Source: Clostridiales bacterium (GTDB lineage: Bacteria; Bacillota; Clostridia; Lachnospirales; Lachnospiraceae). From it: a stretch of 49,215 nucleotides of DNA. Under the pieces are notes generated by a model. That model did not search any database. It saw only the letters and a list, made by a program, of their open reading frames with translations, and was not told where the DNA came from. This document shows, piece by piece, positions 17,643 through 26,179 of this stretch. Each line of letters starts with the position of its first letter. The first letter of the stretch is position 1. Both the position numbers and the translations under genes were made by a program. The stretch spans positions 1-49,215 of the forward strand of contig JAQXNU010000224.1 of the NCBI GenBank assembly GCA_029098165.1. The letters run 5' to 3'.

Positions 17643-18587
17643 AAGAAATTTATCATAATAATATTATGTATACTAACATGTTTCTGTAACAGTTGCAAGA
17701 GTGGATTGAAAGAGAATCCCACAGGTTCCAGTTCTGTTAATAAGAATTATCTGACGGTGACACCATTACCAACGTCTGTTGTCGTAACGGAACCTATTTA
17801 TATATTTTCAGTTGATCCAATCGTAATTCTAGAAGATTTCAAAACTCCCTATATGAGCAAAGAAGAGTTCCCGATCCTAGATGGATCGACAGCGAACATT
17901 CCGTTGGGAGAAATCATTTACAGTTATCTGACAAAGGCACGATAGAAGAGGAAAAAGAGGATCTGGAGTTTCATACGACACCGAATGCTTATCGCGCATT
18001 GATGGGACATAAAGCTGACTTGCTATTTGTATATGAACCATGTCAAACAATTTTAGAAGAATTGGAATATAGTACTACGAAACTTGAATTTAAACCTATT
18101 GTACGAGATGCTCTTGTATTTATTATAAACCAAGCAAATCCAATCAGTTCTTTGACAAAAAATCAGATCTTATCAACAAAGAGCTACCTCTGCAAGTCAG
18201 ACATTAATGGAAAAACTAGCAATTAGCAATGATGTGATCATAGATGCTCCTATCCCAGATCGTCCCATATCAATGGAATGGCTAATCGATATGCCAGTGT
18301 CAAATATCAATCATAGGGATGTCATCGGATATTCGGTATTCTATTATGCTAACTATATGCATACTAAGCCAGAGTTAAAACTTATCGCCATCGATGGAGT
18401 GCTGCCAAATAACGAGACAATTCGGACGTGCGAATATCCGTATGTCAATGATTTTTATGTTGTAATCCGTAAGGATGAAGATGAGAATTCTAATGCACGT
18501 AAGATCTTTGACTGGATGACGAGTTTGGAGGCTCAAAAACTCGAAACGGAAGCTGGTTATGTACCGGTAGTAGATATGATGGAGTAG
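17643..18587 (+). pseudogene. PstS-like phosphate-binding lipoprotein, broken
   Basis: A GAAAGGAG site is present but the ATG behind it is destroyed: the sequence reads TTAATAAGAAA where TTAATGAAGAAA would be expected. The signal and Cys-rich lipobox region follow ('KKFIIIILCILTCFCNSC'). PstS-family landmarks then appear in three frames: 'FPILDGSTANIPLGE', 'TTPNAYRALM', 'DLLFVYEP', 'RDALVFIINQANPISSL', and in the last frame 'ATSASQTLMEKL', 'GYSVFYYANYM' and 'NNETIRTCEYPYVNDFYVV'. About 30 residues between the middle and last parts are missing. Members bind phosphate for ABC import or sensing. No pst transporter genes are near. Confidence 0.75.
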
Positions 18588-18668
18588 GACGATTCTACAT
18601 GAAGATGATCATTTATTCTTAGTTTACGAAGAGAAAAATAATGAATCTAAAAAGGAGATTACAATAAG

Positions 18669-19160
18669 TTGATTAAACAAGCTACTATGAAAGATACAAA
18701 ATATATTGAAGAAATCATGTTAGATGCTGTCGATTGGTTACATCGTATTGGTATGGAGAATAAATGGACCCAAGCGAGCATATTATGGGAGAACCTATCC
18801 CAAAGCTATCAGATCACAGACTTCTTTATTGCATGGAGAGATGGGAAACCTGCTGCCTGCATGGCACTTACTGATTATGATTCGACATATTGGCCAGATA
18901 AGAAAAAAGGGGAGTCTCTTTACGTACATAAGCTGGCTGTAAAGCGTGAATTTGCAGGAAAAGGTTGTTCGAGAGAAATGCTGGATTATGCAAAACAGCT
19001 GGCTAAGAAACAAGGAATTAAAACTCTTAGGTTAGATTGTAATCGTTATCGTAAAAAGCTTCGTAATGTTTATGAAAAGCAGGGATTTGTCTGTGTAAAA
19101 GAAGAAGCTTCTTGTGGTGACAGTGGGATGGCATTGTATGTGTGTGAGGTGGAGTTATAA
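18669..19160 (+). CDS. GNAT-family N-acetyltransferase
   Basis: The 163-residue protein shows the GNAT fold: 'FFIAWRDGKPAACMAL' strands, then motif A 'LYVHKLAVKREFAGKGCSRE' with the Q/R-x-x-G-x-G/A acetyl-CoA loop (R-x-F-A-G-K-G), 'LRLDCNRYRKKLRNVYEKQGF' as motif B split over 'LRLDCNRYRKKL' and 'RNVYEKQGF'. The start is TTG, supported by AAAAAGGAG eleven bases upstream. The substrate is unknown. It stands alone behind the decayed lipoprotein genes. Confidence 0.8.
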   Translation: MIKQATMKDTKYIEEIMLDAVDWLHRIGMENKWTQASILWENLSQSYQITDFFIAWRDGKPAACMALTDYDSTYWPDKKKGESLYVHKLAVKREFAGKGCSREMLDYAKQLAKKQGIKTLRLDCNRYRKKLRNVYEKQGFVCVKEEASCGDSGMALYVCEVEL

Positions 19161-19546
19161 TTAAGAAAGGAGGGGTACTTGGCAAATATAACGAATTGTT
19201 AAGAGTCGCTTCCTTTTTGTAAACTAGATCATGGTGGATTCGCTTGGTATTTTATAACGAGCATAGAGAATGTTAGCTAGTCTTTTATAAGTTAACTAAG
19301 GTCGCTAAGTTATCTTATTTATTTTGACATCAAGGATTGCTAACCGAGATCATTGGACCAGAAGGCGAAAGTCTTGTGCTACAGGCACAAGAAATCAAGG
19401 GAAAAGTTCCAAAACCAACTTCCTCATAGAGCAACAAAGCAAGATAATAAGAAGTGACACATGGAGAATGAAGACATAACATGCAAAACTTCCCCATGCG
19501 CATTCATAAACCGTCACTAACTTATACCGACATTCCCCTCCAACAT
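19161..19546 (+). other. Gene-poor stretch with gene debris
   Basis: A good AAAGGAGG site at 19166 leads to TTG and only six codons before TAA; the same frame continues as 'ESLPFCKLDHGGFAWYF'. Further on, 'LLTEIIGPEGESLVLQAQEI' and 'KGKVPKPTSS' end at TAG (19429). These look like the start and end of one or two deleted genes of unknown family. Nothing intact is present. Confidence 0.3.
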
Positions 19547-20980
19547 CTACTTTGCAAAATAGACCTTACGTTTCTTACCCTTGATCGTCTTAGAATGCAA
19601 TTCCTTATATACTAGGTTACCTTTTTTATTCAGTATCTCGACATTCGTTACCATCGGCAAGATCTGAATGATTCCAATATCATCGGCAACAACACCATCA
19701 ATGCCGCAGATTGTAGCAACGATTTCACAAGTACGGATCTTGTCCTTTTTCCCCGCACGGATACAAAGCTTTGTAATGGACTGGTTTAATTCTTTACTCT
19801 TTTCTTCTTTTCGTTTGGGAGCAGTAGTGATCAGCTTCTTAAATTCTTGTTCCATCAATTCTGTAATGACTAAATCGTTCGAAGATACTAGTTGAATATC
19901 TGCTTTCGTATAATCTAAGATTTCCTGAAAGCTACGTTTCTCACGGGAAGTATAGAATGTAATCGCTTTTCCTGATTTTCCGGCACGGCCACTTCGTCCG
20001 ATACGATGCACATAGTTTTGAGCACCACGGGAAATGTCAAAGTTGATGATCAGTTTTACATCGTCGATATCAATCCCACGAGCAGCCAAATCCGTAGCAA
20101 TCAGATAGCGAAACTCATTACGTTTAAAACGCTTCATGACTTTCATACGGTCTTTCTGAGTCAGGCCGCCATGTAGTTCCTGACAAGGATACCCTAGCTG
20201 TTTTAATTTATGTGCAACGGCATCGACTTTTATCTGAGTATTTGCAAAGATAATACAGCTTTTTGGTTTTTCTGACTTAGTTACCTGAACTAACAAATTG
20301 ATTTTATCCGATTCCTCAACTTCATAAGCAAACTGTTCAATTTCAAGCGCAGTTTGTGTCTCAGACTCAATCGCAATCTCTTGTGGGGATTTCATAAATT
20401 TTGTTGTGATTGCTTCAATCTCTTCACTCAAGGTAGCTGAGAAGAGCATTGTCTGACGATTTGTTGGCAGCAGACGAAGAATCTCTTCGACCTGTTGTCT
20501 TAATCCGATAAAGAACATCTCATCCGCTTCATCAATGACAACATACTTAAGCTGCTCTAGTTTCAAGCTTCCACGCTGGATTAGATCTCGAACTCTCCCT
20601 GGGGTACCAACGACGATATGAGTACGTTGCTTTAACTGTAATTCTTGATTGGCGATTGCAACACGTCCAAAGATTGGAACAACGTTAAGACGTTTAAAAC
20701 GTCCGATATTTTTGACGTCCTCTGCGACCTGAATTGCCAATTCTCTAGTTGGAACTAAAACAAGCGCCTGAGGGTAGCGCTGATCCCATTCTACCTTTTC
20801 ACAAAGAACGGCACCGAAGGCAGCAGTTTTGCCGCTTCCTGTCTGAGATTTCACCCAGAGATCTTTCCCTTGTAATCCTTCTGGAACAACACGTTCCTGT
20901 ACGGTGGTAGCCGATGTATACCCTAATAGTTCGACTGCCTTTACTATATGATTATCAATTCCAAATTCCTGAAATGTCAT
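19547..20980 (-). CDS. dbpA: DEAD-box RNA helicase, DbpA/YxiN type
   Basis: The 477-residue protein has the complete DEAD-box set: Q motif region 'FQEFGIDNHIVKAVELLGY', GSGKT at 48-52, PTRELA near 77, DEAD at 150-153, SAT near 181, and HRIGRSGRAG near 325. The last 75 residues ('LCIRAGKKDKIRTCEIVATI') form the DbpA RNA-binding domain, which in E. coli DbpA and B. subtilis YxiN recognises hairpin 92 of 23S rRNA during large-subunit assembly. The acidic DIGIIQIL/VTNVEIL core of that domain is intact. It acts in the cytoplasm. It is followed downstream by a long gene-poor stretch and is likely monocistronic. Confidence 0.93.
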   Translation of the reverse strand: MTFQEFGIDNHIVKAVELLGYTSATTVQERVVPEGLQGKDLWVKSQTGSGKTAAFGAVLCEKVEWDQRYPQALVLVPTRELAIQVAEDVKNIGRFKRLNVVPIFGRVAIANQELQLKQRTHIVVGTPGRVRDLIQRGSLKLEQLKYVVIDEADEMFFIGLRQQVEEILRLLPTNRQTMLFSATLSEEIEAITTKFMKSPQEIAIESETQTALEIEQFAYEVEESDKINLLVQVTKSEKPKSCIIFANTQIKVDAVAHKLKQLGYPCQELHGGLTQKDRMKVMKRFKRNEFRYLIATDLAARGIDIDDVKLIINFDISRGAQNYVHRIGRSGRAGKSGKAITFYTSREKRSFQEILDYTKADIQLVSSNDLVITELMEQEFKKLITTAPKRKEEKSKELNQSITKLCIRAGKKDKIRTCEIVATICGIDGVVADDIGIIQILPMVTNVEILNKKGNLVYKELHSKTIKGKKRKVYFAK

Positions 20981-21005
20981 TTTTTCTCCTTAAATATTTA
21001 TATGA

Positions 21006-21039
21006 AATAAGACCATTGCCCGAAGGCAACAGTCTTATT
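21006..21039 (-). terminator. Terminator of the DUF1540 gene
   Basis: AATAAGAC and GTCTTATT, with an inner TGCC-CGAA-GGCA stem, form a compact hairpin between the DUF1540 stop and the start of the helicase gene, both on the minus strand. Confidence 0.6.
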
Positions 21040-21056
21040 CTACATCATTTATTCAA

Positions 21057-21236
21057 TTATGAACAGCAGCAATTGGATTTTAATTTAAATGACTCACAAT
21101 CGGTACATTCAACTTTCGTTGGATTTGATTCATGTGTACCTACCTGAATTTTATCAAGGGTACAATAATCTTTATCCTGTGCATGATAGGAACAATTATT
21201 AACGGTACATGCGATTGACATATTCTCTTTGTCCAT
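21057..21236 (-). CDS. DUF1540 Cys-rich small protein
   Basis: The 59-residue protein carries the DUF1540 pattern 'CTVNNCSYH' followed by 'CTLDKIQVG' and 'CTDCESF', with a Cys-rich tail (CCCS). The cysteines and histidine suggest metal binding; the function is unknown. The start is taken at 'MDKENMSIAC' because AAAAGGAG lies seven bases before it; a longer frame begins ten codons earlier but has no binding site. Its own terminator follows. Confidence 0.85.
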   Translation of the reverse strand: MDKENMSIACTVNNCSYHAQDKDYCTLDKIQVGTHESNPTKVECTDCESFKLKSNCCCS

Positions 21237-21446
21237 AGTTATCTCCTTTTCCCTTATGTTAGCCATAAGTAAAAAAAACGTATGCTACATTACATAGTAT
21301 CTCGGTTGGAGACATTTATATTCATGGTAAAAAATATATGGAACATATGTTCTTGATGTGTTATAATGTAAGATATGTTAAATATTGTTATTATTTAAGA
21401 AAGGAAAGCTCCCAACTATCTAATCAATTGGGACAAGGTATTGCCT

Positions 21447-22295
21447 ATGCTTGAAATCCCAGAAAGCTATACATTAGCAAAACAACTAAATGATACGATT
21501 CAAGGAAAAGTAATCCGTACAGTGAAAGCCAATCAGTCGCCTCATAAATTTACATGGTATGCAGGGAATCCTGACGATTATCCAAAACTAATGGAAGGCA
21601 AGACGATTGCAACAACGTATCCTCGAGCAGGAATCGTTGAGATTAATATGGAAGATGCATCGAATCCGTCAGCCCCATTGGTAAAATTGGCGCTCAGTGA
21701 TGGAGCAAACATCCGTTATAAAACAGATTTTCATAATGCACCTGCGAAGAATCAGCTGTATCTAGAATTTGAAGATGACAGTTCCCTAACAGTTTCGGTG
21801 CAGATGTATGGCGGAATCTCAGCCTTTTTGGAAGGAACCTATGATAATGAGTACTACCTTGGTGCTTGTAATAAATGCAGCCCATTAAGCAACCAATTTA
21901 CGTATGAATATTTCCGTTCACTATATACGGATAAACTAGCCAAAGCATCTGTCAAAGCTTTCTTAGCAACCGAACAGAGAATCCCTGGCCTAGGCAATGG
22001 TGTCCTACAAGACATCCTCTATCATGCAAAAATGCATCCGAAAAAGAAGATGGGTACCTTTACCGAAGATGATTTTCATATGTTATTTAATCAGATTCGC
22101 TTCGTTCTAAAAGAAATGACCGAACAAGGTGGCCGTGACACCGAGAAAGATCTTTTTGGAGCACCTGGCAAATATCAAACCTATCTCAGCAAGAAAACCT
22201 ACGACAACCCATGTCCAAAATGTGGTTACCTCATCCATAAAGAAGCTTACCTCGGCGGAACCGTCTATTATTGCGAACACTGCCAGACATTATAG
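21447..22295 (+). CDS. Fpg/Nei-family DNA glycosylase-like protein
   Basis: About 282 residues with the Fpg/Nei layout: N-terminal 'MLEIPES' helix region, the H2TH segment ('LATEQRIPGLGNGVLQDIL'), and a C-terminal zinc finger (CPKCG...CEHCQ). Fpg enzymes remove oxidised purines using the N-terminal Pro after Met removal. Here an ATG start gives Met-Leu-Glu, without Pro. A TTG six bases earlier would give Met-Pro-Met-Leu-Glu. AAGG lies about 10 bases before the ATG, so I prefer the ATG; the catalytic status is therefore uncertain. A TATAAT with TGN (21362-21367) is a likely -10. A 6-bp hairpin (TCCCAA/TTGGGA, 21411-21432) lies in the leader. Confidence 0.8.
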   Translation: MLEIPESYTLAKQLNDTIQGKVIRTVKANQSPHKFTWYAGNPDDYPKLMEGKTIATTYPRAGIVEINMEDASNPSAPLVKLALSDGANIRYKTDFHNAPAKNQLYLEFEDDSSLTVSVQMYGGISAFLEGTYDNEYYLGACNKCSPLSNQFTYEYFRSLYTDKLAKASVKAFLATEQRIPGLGNGVLQDILYHAKMHPKKKMGTFTEDDFHMLFNQIRFVLKEMTEQGGRDTEKDLFGAPGKYQTYLSKKTYDNPCPKCGYLIHKEAYLGGTVYYCEHCQTL

Positions 22296-22479
22296 GTGGC
22301 ATCTCATTTTCACAGTCTAACGCACAAAATGATAAATAAACATTCTTGATGGCAGTTGATAATGAGTTTCTCCAGTGGATAGGAAGAAATTGGAGTCTTC
22401 CATAAGGTGTAAACCTTTGTTATAATAATGACACTTGTCATTTGGGGGCAAGATTGTTATATACAGAGGAGATTGAAAC

Positions 22480-23046
22480 ATGAAGTTATTCAAGAAAAAA
22501 AGCTTAAGCTATATTTTAGTAGCTTCTATGGCTATGGCTGCTTTAACAGGATGTAGCAAAGAAGATAAAAAAACTGAAGATGCTGTAGTGGAAGATAACA
22601 CAACTGCAACTGAAGATAAGAACGAAGAAACAAAAGAAGAAACAAAAGAAGAAGTGAAAGAAGAAGTGAAAGAAGAAGCTACGGAAGAAGTAACAGAAGA
22701 AGAAACAACTGAGGAGGAAGCTACTGAAGAAGTAACTGAAGAAGAAGCAACTGAAGAAGCTACGGAAGGCGCTGCAACTTATACAGGAACAGCTGCCGGT
22801 TTTGCTGGTGATGTTACTGCAACAGTTACTATGAACGAAGATGGTACAATCGCTAACATTACAGTAGACGTAGCAAGTGAAACTCCTGCTTTAGGTGGCG
22901 TTGCTGGTCCAGATGTTGCTGCTGCAATCGTTGAAAACCAGAGCTTAGCTGTTGATACTGTATCTGGTGCTACAGTTACTAGTACAGCTGTAATCAATGC
23001 TGTAAGAATCGCTTTAACTGAAGCTGGTTCTGAATTAGCTCAATAA
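22480..23046 (+). CDS. FMN-binding-domain lipoprotein with acidic repeat linker
   Basis: The 188-residue protein has a lipoprotein signal peptide (lipobox LTGC, C25). A 70-residue Glu/Thr/Lys linker with EET and EEVKEEV repeats follows (about 30-97). The FMN-binding domain (about 101-186) has 'DGTIANITVDV' and the flavinylation site SGATVT at 162-167, where a threonine receives FMN from ApbE. Such proteins carry electrons outside the membrane, for example in flavin-based extracellular electron transfer or Rnf-like chains. No apbE or ndh2-like gene is near. The start has AGAGGAG. The -10 TATAAT (22421-22426) is preceded by TGN. Confidence 0.9.
   Translation: MKLFKKKSLSYILVASMAMAALTGCSKEDKKTEDAVVEDNTTATEDKNEETKEETKEEVKEEVKEEATEEVTEEETTEEEATEEVTEEEATEEATEGAATYTGTAAGFAGDVTATVTMNEDGTIANITVDVASETPALGGVAGPDVAAAIVENQSLAVDTVSGATVTSTAVINAVRIALTEAGSELAQ
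22624..22767 (+). repeat. Degenerate in-frame repeats encoding the acidic linker
   Basis: Repeats of GAAGAA with ACA, GTG or GCT codons encode alternating E-E-T, E-E-V and E-E-A. They form a likely slippage-prone, purine-rich tract of about 140 bp. Confidence 0.7.
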
Positions 23047-23098
23047 TTTGTTTAGAAGCAATCATTCAAAAATGTAAATTCGTTTGTTTAATATAATG

Positions 23099-23193
23099 TC
23101 TAAGACTATTCTTATAGTCTTAGATATACCAATATCTTAATCTTTGTAATTGTAAAGGACTTGTGATCTCATATTTGAGGTTGCGGGTCCTTT
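23099..23193 (+). terminator. Two stem-loops after the FMN lipoprotein gene
   Basis: The first is a perfect 11-bp hairpin, TCTAAGACTAT-TCTT-ATAGTCTTAGA (23099-23124), without a T run. The second pairs AAAGGAC (23154-23160) with GTCCTTT (23187-23193). Together they probably terminate the transcript. The rest of the gene-free stretch to 23358 shows nothing else. Confidence 0.55.
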
Positions 23194-23364
23194 CGTCTAT
23201 CTTCGATAAAAAGGATAAGAACGAAAGGGACATTGATTTATGATTAGAGAGATGCTAAGATTATATTGTTATGCAAAAAATGGTATTTAATAAGTAATCC
23301 GAGGGGACACTAAATAACGTAATTTACTCAAATGATAACTAAGAAGTAACAGGAGGATATGAAA

Positions 23365-23832
23365 ATGGATAAAAAAGAAATGATTGAGAAGATAGCTCCG
23401 TGTTCTTTAATGTGTTATACATGTGAAGCATATGAGCAAGGAATCATATGTAGTTCCGCTAGAACACTAGCAAAGTATATGGAAGGAATGAAACAGTATC
23501 ATGAACAACATGATCCAGAATTAGTCGAAAATTATAAAATCTTTGAAGAACGGCTGATGAGATGTTGTCATGGACCGTGTTCCGGATGTCGTAATGGCGG
23601 AAATAACTTTTGCTCGATTAAAGGATGTAGGATTTTGGATTGTACGAAGCAACATGGCGTTGATTTTTGCGGAGAATGCAACGAATTTCCTTGTAAACAG
23701 CCATTAGAATACTTTGAAAAAGAAGTTTATGATCAGTGGCTAAACGGAAACCAAAGAATTAAAGACATAGGTGTGGAAGCTTTTTGGATAGAAAAATCGA
23801 ACATATCTCATTTTAATGCGTACATAAAATAA
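23365..23832 (+). CDS. DUF3795 Cys-rich protein
   Basis: About 155 residues, with 14 or more cysteines in the DUF3795 arrangement: 'APCSLMCYTCEAYEQGIIC', 'RCCHGPCSGCR', 'CSIKGC' and 'CGECNEFPC'. This suggests metal or iron-sulfur cluster binding, but the function of the family is unknown. Start is set at the second ATG ('MDKKEMIEKI') because AGGAGG lies eight bases before it and only two before the first ATG. Confidence 0.85.
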   Translation: MDKKEMIEKIAPCSLMCYTCEAYEQGIICSSARTLAKYMEGMKQYHEQHDPELVENYKIFEERLMRCCHGPCSGCRNGGNNFCSIKGCRILDCTKQHGVDFCGECNEFPCKQPLEYFEKEVYDQWLNGNQRIKDIGVEAFWIEKSNISHFNAYIK

Positions 23833-23936
23833 TACCTTTAAGCTTTTGTATTGCCTTAGAATTAGCGCTTCGTGTATGAAATTAGTATCCTGTGTAAAAA
23901 CTACTTACAATGAATAAGTAAAGGCAGGTAAATACT

Positions 23937-24215
23937 ATGTCGAAAGTCGGTAAGGAAATCAAGCAAGCAACGAAAAATGTAATTCAGGCAAGTGGAGTTG
24001 CTACTCAATATACTGGGGAAGCAATGAGTAAAATCGGAAAGAAGATCGGAATTTCAGAAGAAAAATGTAATCGTCTGGAAGAATCAAGTGAAATGCTTGG
24101 CAAAGATATCTATTACGCAAGCCGTAATGCTGGAAGGAAAACAGAGCAATTTGTAGATCAAACAATTGATGATACGAAGCGACTAGTTCATAGAGTAAAA
24201 AATAAATTAAAGTAA
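23937..24215 (+). CDS. Small amphipathic helical protein, unknown function
   Basis: The 92-residue protein is basic and predicted to be entirely helical, with heptad-like spacing ('EIKQATKNVIQASGVATQY', 'GKDIYYASRNAGRKTEQF'). It has no signal peptide, no cysteines and no membrane helix. It reminds of small YtxH- or apolipoprotein-like stress proteins, but no family can be claimed. The GTAAAGGCAGG site is weak. Its own terminator follows, which supports a real gene. Confidence 0.6.
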   Translation: MSKVGKEIKQATKNVIQASGVATQYTGEAMSKIGKKIGISEEKCNRLEESSEMLGKDIYYASRNAGRKTEQFVDQTIDDTKRLVHRVKNKLK

Positions 24216-24224
24216 TGATGGAGT

Positions 24225-24259
24225 GAAGGCAGATTTCTATTGATCCGCCTTCCTTTTTT
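24225..24259 (+). terminator. Rho-independent terminator
   Basis: GAAGGC (24225-24230) pairs with GCCTTC (24247-24252), followed by six Ts. Confidence 0.8.
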
Positions 24260-24370
24260 GTGATTTTAGGCAAAAATTTATTAGCAGTATCTTAGCACTA
24301 AAAACAGTTAAAGTGTGATAGTATAGATTCGGACATACAAGAACTTATCATACTAGAAAGGATTCTGAAC

Positions 24371-26113
24371 ATGAACATATTCTCAATCTTTCGATTGCTA
24401 GGTGGACTTGCCTTCTTTCTTTATGGAATGAACGTGATGTCATCAAGTTTGGAAAAAATCACTGGCGGCAAATTAGAAACTGGATTGAAAAAAGTAACTA
24501 CTAATCTTTATAAAAGTTTTCTATTTGGAGCAGGTGTAACAATTGCGATTCAATCATCATCCGCAATGACCGTTATGCTCGTAGGTTTTGTTAATTCAGG
24601 AATTATGGAATTAAAACAAACCATCGGCATTATCATGGGATCGAATGTCGGTACCACACTTACAGCATGGGTATTAAGCCTAGCCGGAATTAAAGGAGAT
24701 AACTTCTTCCTACAGTTATTAAAACCTGAAAGTTTTTCCCCACTTATCGCTCTGATCGGTATTATCTTAATTATGATGTCAAAAAAGAGAAAGAGAAAAG
24801 ATATTGGCACCATTATGGTAGGCTTCTCAATTTTGATGTTTGGTATGACCTTAATGAGTGATGCTGTTGCTCCATTAGCAGACATGGCAGAGTTCGCTAA
24901 TGTTTTGTTAGCCTTAAAAAATCCGATTCTAGGCGTCCTAATCGGTGCTATTTTTACCGGGGTGATACAAAGTTCTGCAGCAAGCGTTGGTATCTTACAG
25001 GCATTATCCTTAACCGGCAATATCACGTTCGAGATGGCAATATCCATCATTATGGGACAGAATATCGGTACCTGTGTCACTTCGTTAATATCCAGCATCG
25101 GTGTCAATCGGAATGCGAAACGAGTCGCAGTTGTCCATGTATCATTTAACGTGATCGGAACGTTTTTTTGTCTGAGCATGTTCTACCTGTTAAATGCAAT
25201 CTTTCATTTTGAATTCATTCATACGGCAATCTCACCGATTGGTATAGCAGGTGTACATACGGTCTTCAACATCATAACAACCTTAATCTTGTTACCATTT
25301 ACAAAACAACTCGAGAAGTTAGCAATGTTAGTGGTAAAAGAGAAAGACAGTAAAGAAAGCACCTTTTTGGACGATCGTATCATAGCAACTCCTTCGGTAG
25401 CAGTGGCGGAATGCAAAAACCGTATGATCGAGATGTTTGAATTAGTTAACAACTCAGTAAAGACATCAATCAATATGATCTTTTACTATGATAATGAAAT
25501 GATGCAAGAGATTGTAAAGATGGAGGATAGGATTGACCTTTATGAAGACAATCTTGGTTCTTATCTTGTCAAACTTGGTGGGATCAGTATGTCCGAATCA
25601 GATAGTAAAGAAGTATCAAAAATGTTACATATGATCGGCGACTTAGAGCGAATCGGTGACCACTCATTAAATATTGCGAAAGTATCGGCAGAATTAAACA
25701 GCAAAGGGCTATCGTTTTCGAGTGAAGCACTGGGAGAAATTAAAAACCTTACCACAGCACTAGAGCAGATCATCAATTTCACTTATATCGCATATACCAA
25801 TAATGATATGGATTCAGCGACAAAGGTAGAACCGTTAGAACAGGTTATCGACATTTTATGTGACAATCTGAAGGCTACTCATGTTAAGCGTTTAAGAACA
25901 GGTGAATGTACTATTGAAGTCGGATTCGTATTTAATGACTTAGTAGCTAATGTAGAACGATTAAGTGATCATTGCTCCAATTTGGCCGTTTGTGTGATCA
26001 GGGTAAATGAATCTACCTATGATACACATGAATATCTTCAAGAGGTCAAATCAACGATTACAGGCCCATATGTGGAGGACTTTAATCGATTCAAATCGAT
26101 TTATATAAGATAA
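24371..26113 (+). CDS. Na/Pi cotransporter family protein with PhoU-like domain
   Basis: The 580-residue protein has two inverted Na/Pi-cotransporter repeats with the signature QSSSA at 61-65 and QSSAAS at 200-205, within about nine membrane helices up to residue 315. A cytoplasmic PhoU-like helical domain follows (about 345-560), with 'MIGDLERIGDHSLNIA' and 'ANVERLSDHCSNLAV' as the paired PhoU metal motifs. It is predicted to import phosphate using the sodium gradient. The start has GAAAGGATT. Pyruvate kinase follows 66 bp after the stop without a terminator, so readthrough is possible. Confidence 0.93.
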   Translation: MNIFSIFRLLGGLAFFLYGMNVMSSSLEKITGGKLETGLKKVTTNLYKSFLFGAGVTIAIQSSSAMTVMLVGFVNSGIMELKQTIGIIMGSNVGTTLTAWVLSLAGIKGDNFFLQLLKPESFSPLIALIGIILIMMSKKRKRKDIGTIMVGFSILMFGMTLMSDAVAPLADMAEFANVLLALKNPILGVLIGAIFTGVIQSSAASVGILQALSLTGNITFEMAISIIMGQNIGTCVTSLISSIGVNRNAKRVAVVHVSFNVIGTFFCLSMFYLLNAIFHFEFIHTAISPIGIAGVHTVFNIITTLILLPFTKQLEKLAMLVVKEKDSKESTFLDDRIIATPSVAVAECKNRMIEMFELVNNSVKTSINMIFYYDNEMMQEIVKMEDRIDLYEDNLGSYLVKLGGISMSESDSKEVSKMLHMIGDLERIGDHSLNIAKVSAELNSKGLSFSSEALGEIKNLTTALEQIINFTYIAYTNNDMDSATKVEPLEQVIDILCDNLKATHVKRLRTGECTIEVGFVFNDLVANVERLSDHCSNLAVCVIRVNESTYDTHEYLQEVKSTITGPYVEDFNRFKSIYIR

Positions 26114-26179
26114 TCCGAATATGTAAAAATCTGATGCTTATCATTAAAAATATTATTGCTTGAAAAGAGGATTTATTGT

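Noticed and set aside
24550-25179. Long antisense frame across the Na/Pi symporter gene
   Set aside because: It mirrors the symporter codons, has no binding site and no recognisable domain.
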